64,000 nt of DNA from contig NZ_AUEZ01000035.1 of the NCBI RefSeq assembly GCF_000426245.1, positions 1 through 64,000 on the forward strand, written 5' to 3'. This DNA comes from Bradyrhizobium sp. Ai1a-2 (GTDB lineage Bacteria; Pseudomonadota; Alphaproteobacteria; Rhizobiales; Xanthobacteraceae). The translations under genes and the position numbers were made by a program. How positions within the stretch are numbered: position 1 is the first letter of the stretch; every line of letters begins with the position of its first letter. This document shows, piece by piece, positions 60,891 to 64,000 of the stretch. The notes beneath the pieces were generated by a model. That model was given only the letters and a program-made list of their open reading frames with translations. It did no database searches and was not told the origin of the DNA.

Positions 60891-62111
60891 CTACGCAGTA
60901 GTACTCTTAAATTCTTGGCTCTTAGCTTGAAACATCACGAGCATAACAATTGCGGTGATTGCTTGGGAGGCAACAAATGCGTAGGCAGCTCCCCACGCGC
61001 CAGCAAAGCGCACGGATAGGAACATTAGAGCCAACATAGGGGCAACAGCATAGACGTCGATCTTACTCGTGATCCATGGCTCACGCATGGCCAGCGCATG
61101 TGCCGATATGAATGCCTTGATCGAAGCGAAGACCATACCAAGTACGAGAAGCGGCGCCAAATCTCCAGCCATCGCAAATTTGCTGCCGAAGATCGTGATA
61201 ACAAGCCATTTGCCGACGAGCACGCTTCCCAAGACGGCAACTGCCGCGCCGAAAAGGATCAGCAGCGCAGATCGACGTTCGATCCTTGACCGCCTTCTTG
61301 AATTCACGCTCTGCGCAATTCGTGAAAAATACAGCTGCAAAATCGTTTGCGAATACGCATTGAACATTTGCGCAAACGATACCGACACAACGTATTGAGC
61401 CAGAACCTCTGGCGTGACCAACGCACCGACGATGAGCTTGTCAGCATTGTCTCTAATGAGATTTGATATTCGGCTCCCGAAGCTTTGAGTTCCAAGTATG
61501 AGGATTTCTTTCAGGTCGGCCCCACGAGGGCTCTCAAGGAAAGCCGATAGGGAGACCTGGTAAAACCCAACCGCTATTGCGAACAGGTGGGCTATGACTA
61601 TCGAAAGGGCGAAAAGGAAGATTGATGGTGTCGCGACCAACAAAAGGCACAGCAAGGAAATAGGTTGCACCAATTGAACAAGCAGGCGCTGAATATTCCA
61701 CGCCTTTGTCAGACCAGCACCAGCGAACCAAGCCACAAGACTCAAAGTAATGTAGTTAAGGACAGGATAGCAAGAAAATGCAATGTACGCCCAATATTGA
61801 TCAGAGGTAGAAATAACCGCCACCAGCGGATAGATAAGAAGCCACGCCAATGATCCGACCAGGCCGTAGGCCATCGACAAAGCGACGTAGTTGGAGTGAG
61901 AGAATTTTTCGGAATTCGTCGTTGCTTTATAGGCGACCGCTTCGCTGATCCCGAACGACAATAAGGTGGCGACAACAGTTGATAAGGTTACTTGATAGGC
62001 CAATATGCCCCTGTCATTCGGTCCCAACAATCGGGCCGCAGCTACGCCATAACCCAGGTTGGCTAGTTGTACCAATGCTGTGGTTAGCAATGAGTATATG
62101 AGCTTGACCAC
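60891..62111 (-). CDS. wzx: Wzx-like polysaccharide flippase
   Basis: 406 residues from the GTG at 62111, which has GGAAGG 7 bases upstream; a TTG at 62126 gives a longer start without a ribosome site. Twelve membrane helices expected; the opening LIYSLLTTALVQLANLGYGVAAARLLGPNDRGILAYQ is typical of the MATE/Wzx superfamily (RLLGP-x-x-RG). Moves undecaprenyl-linked repeat units across the inner membrane. On the opposite strand to the polymerase, in the same orientation as the kinase at the right edge. Confidence 0.87.
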   Translation of the reverse strand: MVKLIYSLLTTALVQLANLGYGVAAARLLGPNDRGILAYQVTLSTVVATLLSFGISEAVAYKATTNSEKFSHSNYVALSMAYGLVGSLAWLLIYPLVAVISTSDQYWAYIAFSCYPVLNYITLSLVAWFAGAGLTKAWNIQRLLVQLVQPISLLCLLLVATPSIFLFALSIVIAHLFAIAVGFYQVSLSAFLESPRGADLKEILILGTQSFGSRISNLIRDNADKLIVGALVTPEVLAQYVVSVSFAQMFNAYSQTILQLYFSRIAQSVNSRRRSRIERRSALLILFGAAVAVLGSVLVGKWLVITIFGSKFAMAGDLAPLLVLGMVFASIKAFISAHALAMREPWITSKIDVYAVAPMLALMFLSVRFAGAWGAAYAFVASQAITAIVMLVMFQAKSQEFKSTTA

Positions 62112-62198
62112 GGCCTTGCCTTCCAAGAACGTCGACAGATTAAATCAGGTGCACGGCCAACGCGGTCCGCTTTTCCCTATGTAGCGTTTGATCCGATG

Positions 62199-62579
62199 CT
62201 ACTTCTGCGAGAGCGTATACTTGAAAAACTTCACTCCTCGCATGACACCGAGAATGGTATCGACACGCTTGTAAGGCTGAACGTCAAACTGCTTACATTG
62301 CTCTGAACCGTAGTAACAGACCTTTACTTTAATCAGACGCGGACAGCTGTTCTTCACACTAACAACGTGCTCCAACATATCGCGATTGATTGTCTGTGCT
62401 CGCGCAGCGGCTTCGATATCAAGACACGGACGACCAAGAGCATCCCTAATAGCATTGCCTGCCTGCTCGGCAGGCCCTTGAGTTGTCAAACTCGTCAACG
62501 GCGAATTGGACTGTCCGTGAGCACTAGCAAGGCTGCCAAGGAGTGTTCCGGCTATCACCAAGTATCTGCGAAGTATCAT
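62199..62579 (-). CDS. Exported protein of unknown function
   Basis: 126 residues. Signal peptide MILRRYLVIAGTLLGSLASA, cleavage near AHGQ. Mature part with four cysteines (RPCLDIE, NSCPRL, VCYYGSEQCKQF) in two likely disulfides, and SVKNSCPRLIKVKVCYYGSEQC suggests a small beta domain. Overlaps the upstream gene (ATGA), so translated together. I do not recognise the family; it lies between the export kinase and flippase genes and is a candidate EPS accessory protein. Confidence 0.7.
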   Translation of the reverse strand: MILRRYLVIAGTLLGSLASAHGQSNSPLTSLTTQGPAEQAGNAIRDALGRPCLDIEAAARAQTINRDMLEHVVSVKNSCPRLIKVKVCYYGSEQCKQFDVQPYKRVDTILGVMRGVKFFKYTLSQK

Positions 62580-63352
62580 CGGCGCCAGGGCCTCTCATCG
62601 TATTCGATACCAGGGATTAGAAGCTTAACTCCGTCCGCGGAGAGCCGCTTCATAAGGCTCTTTCTTGATGCGATATCCACACCTTCAAGAGCGGTCAGCA
62701 AGCGCTCCCTTTGCGACCACCCGATTCTCATTAGATTCATCGCCGCTTCTTCAGTAAAGTCTGAGTCGACCAACGCCGCAAACTCTGAGACAACCCTTCG
62801 CTGAGTGAAGTCGCTGAGTACCGGAAAAATGGTGAGCGCCACCCAATTGCGTCGAAGTGCGATCCAACCTTCGAGCGGGCCAGCAGCATAAGACTGCTCA
62901 AGATAGCTGATGTGCTCGGGGTTGAAGCCGTTGCGCGCCGTCTCCACCGAATAAAGCATTAGCCAGAGGAACGAGTCGGTCGGGATCACGGAAAGCGATG
63001 ATCTGACCGCTTTATCGGCGTCTTCCACCTCGCGGTCAGCATCATCCGAGCTCTTTCGCTGCATAGCATCTTCGGCCGTGCGCAGCATGATCAGAGCCTC
63101 AGCCCGAGGGAGTTCCGGCTGAATGATCGACGGCCGTTGAGCGCCTTTCATGCGCGCCAGTAAGTCTGTCAAAACGCCCGATTGGAAGCGTTCATCTGCA
63201 ATGACGCGAGCGCTCACGTCCCGCGCCGGTGTCGTCAGCCGGAGCGAAGGCAGGGCGGCAGACGACCACATTACGCCGAGAAGGCCGAACAGTACGGGCA
63301 ATCCGCGCCACGACGCTTGTTGCACCAAGTGACGATTATTCAACATACCCAT
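62576..63352 (-). CDS. Exported/anchored protein of unknown function near EPS kinase
   Basis: 258 residues from the ATG at 63352; an ATG at 63346 is the alternative. One hydrophobic segment near 16-34 (LPVLFGLLGVMWSSAAL) acts as anchor or signal. The rest is helical with TPR-like spacing (ALIMLRTAEDAMQRKS, SYAAGPLEGWIALRRNWVAL) but no confirmed repeat. Overlaps the kinase gene by 17 bases and the next gene by 4, forming a kinase-unknown-unknown string. No function assigned. Confidence 0.72.
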   Translation of the reverse strand: MGMLNNRHLVQQASWRGLPVLFGLLGVMWSSAALPSLRLTTPARDVSARVIADERFQSGVLTDLLARMKGAQRPSIIQPELPRAEALIMLRTAEDAMQRKSSDDADREVEDADKAVRSSLSVIPTDSFLWLMLYSVETARNGFNPEHISYLEQSYAAGPLEGWIALRRNWVALTIFPVLSDFTQRRVVSEFAALVDSDFTEEAAMNLMRIGWSQRERLLTALEGVDIASRKSLMKRLSADGVKLLIPGIEYDERPWRR

Positions 63353-64000
63353 AACGGGCGTAGTATTTCTGGTAATAATACCGTCCGTGATACGACTCAT
63401 ACCGCGCCAGCATCTTCGTGTCGGCTTTGTTCAGCACCACGCCGAGCAGCTTGTTCTGGATTTCCGGCGAGCCGCGAAGGTTGTGGCTGACGACGTCGAT
63501 GTTGGTCCTCCCCCACTCCACCACGAACACATACGAATCCACGAACGACGACGTCACGCGCACATCCACCACCGGCGCCATCGGCGGCATGTCCAGCACC
63601 ACGTAGTCGAACTTCGAGCGCAGCAGGGTCATCAGCGCGTGCATCGCTTTGGAGGCGAGGATTTCGTTGGTGTGCAGGAGTTTTGAAGTCGTGCCCGCGG
63701 GCAGGATCGCGAGCCTGGTGACGGGATCGACCGTCAGCGTGTCCTCGAGCTGCACCTTCTGGGCGACGACGTCGACGAGGCCGCCTTGCGCTGTCGGCAC
63801 CAGCGCGCGCGACAGCGAGGGGTTGCGCAGGTCGCAATCGACCAGGAGTACGCGCGCGCCGCTATGCGCCATCAATTGCGCGAGGTTGGTCGAGAGCGTG
63901 CTCTTGCCTTCGTTCGGCAAGGTCGAGGTCACCGCCAGCACGCGGTTCTCGCGCACGATCGAATTGAGATCGACCGCCACTTTCAGCGAGCGCACGGCCT
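63336..64000 (-). CDS. CpsD/Wzc-type tyrosine kinase, C-terminal part (cut by window edge)
   Basis: The visible 221 residues are the BY-kinase domain: Walker A in TSTLPNEGKSTLSTNLAQ, Walker A' in ARVLLVDCDLRNPSLSRAL, Walker B in DYVVLDMPPM, and a tyrosine cluster at the C-terminus (YESYHGRYYYQKYYARYGY) that is autophosphorylated in the family. The N-terminus lies outside the window, where a Wzz-type chain length domain fused to it (ExoP/Wzc form) would be expected. It regulates polymer length and export. Gene order places it first in the minus-strand operon. Confidence 0.9.
   Translation of the reverse strand, partial: AVRSLKVAVDLNSIVRENRVLAVTSTLPNEGKSTLSTNLAQLMAHSGARVLLVDCDLRNPSLSRALVPTAQGGLVDVVAQKVQLEDTLTVDPVTRLAILPAGTTSKLLHTNEILASKAMHALMTLLRSKFDYVVLDMPPMAPVVDVRVTSSFVDSYVFVVEWGRTNIDVVSHNLRGSPEIQNKLLGVVLNKADTKMLARYESYHGRYYYQKYYARYGYVE

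Noticed and set aside
1..64000. CRISPR arrays, tRNA or rRNA genes
   Set aside because: No regularly spaced short repeats and no cloverleaf or rRNA-like sequence was noticed on either strand.

Overview
The window looks like chromosome of a Bradyrhizobium-type alphaproteobacterium (Nitrobacteraceae). Evidence: high GC with C/G third positions across 7-53 kb, an fdsGBACD formate dehydrogenase operon, the rhizobial gene order feuPQ / cycHJKL (ccmIEFH) / degP / response regulator-kinase / glnE, and several dispersed palindromic repeats of the kind common in Bradyrhizobium. No rRNA, tRNA or CRISPR array was seen.

Layout. (1) 1-7.2 kb is a worn accessory stretch. It holds the start of an IS5-type transposase, a small secreted protein, an amidase-tetR pair with a palindromic operator, a lytic transglycosylase between two direct repeats, a fragment of a second amidase copy, a truncated nucleotide cyclase abutting the 5' end of a broken secreted-protein gene, and about 1 kb of repeat DNA. 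(2) 7.2-16.6 kb has an unusually long CDF metal transporter, a PAS histidine kinase, a berberine-bridge-type FAD oxidoreductase and opgG-opgH for periplasmic glucans. (3) 16.8-24.0 kb is a LysR regulator divergent from fdsG-fdsB-fdsA-fdsC(fdhD)-fdsD, the soluble NAD-dependent molybdenum formate dehydrogenase. (4) 24.1-42.1 kb, nearly all minus strand, is a conserved block: feuP, feuQ, ccmIEFH (cytochrome c maturation), a Do/DegP protease, a second response regulator and kinase, and glnE. It is interrupted by a BrnT-BrnA toxin-antitoxin pair, an orphan HigA-like antitoxin, a chemotaxis receptor and an unknown 467-residue protein. (5) 42.3-64 kb is surface polysaccharide: VanZ-like protein, phosphomannomutase/phosphoglucomutase, galE, gmd and fcl (GDP-fucose), WcaI-like transferase, a polyprenyl-phosphate sugar-1-phosphate transferase, then a visibly more AT-rich cassette (about 53.6-62.6 kb) with a methyltransferase-like protein, three glycosyltransferases, a Wzy-like polymerase, a GH71-like glycanase and a Wzx flippase. 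Two unknown exported proteins and a CpsD/Wzc-type tyrosine kinase run off the right edge.

How it fits together. galE, the hexose-phosphate mutase, gmd and fcl supply nucleotide sugars. The initiating transferase loads the first sugar on undecaprenyl phosphate, the glycosyltransferases extend it, Wzx flips it, Wzy polymerises it and the tyrosine kinase controls chain export. The duplicated 3' tail of the initiating transferase lies exactly where base composition changes, so I read the AT-rich genes as an exchanged serotype-like cassette. The rest of the window is mainly envelope and redox housekeeping.
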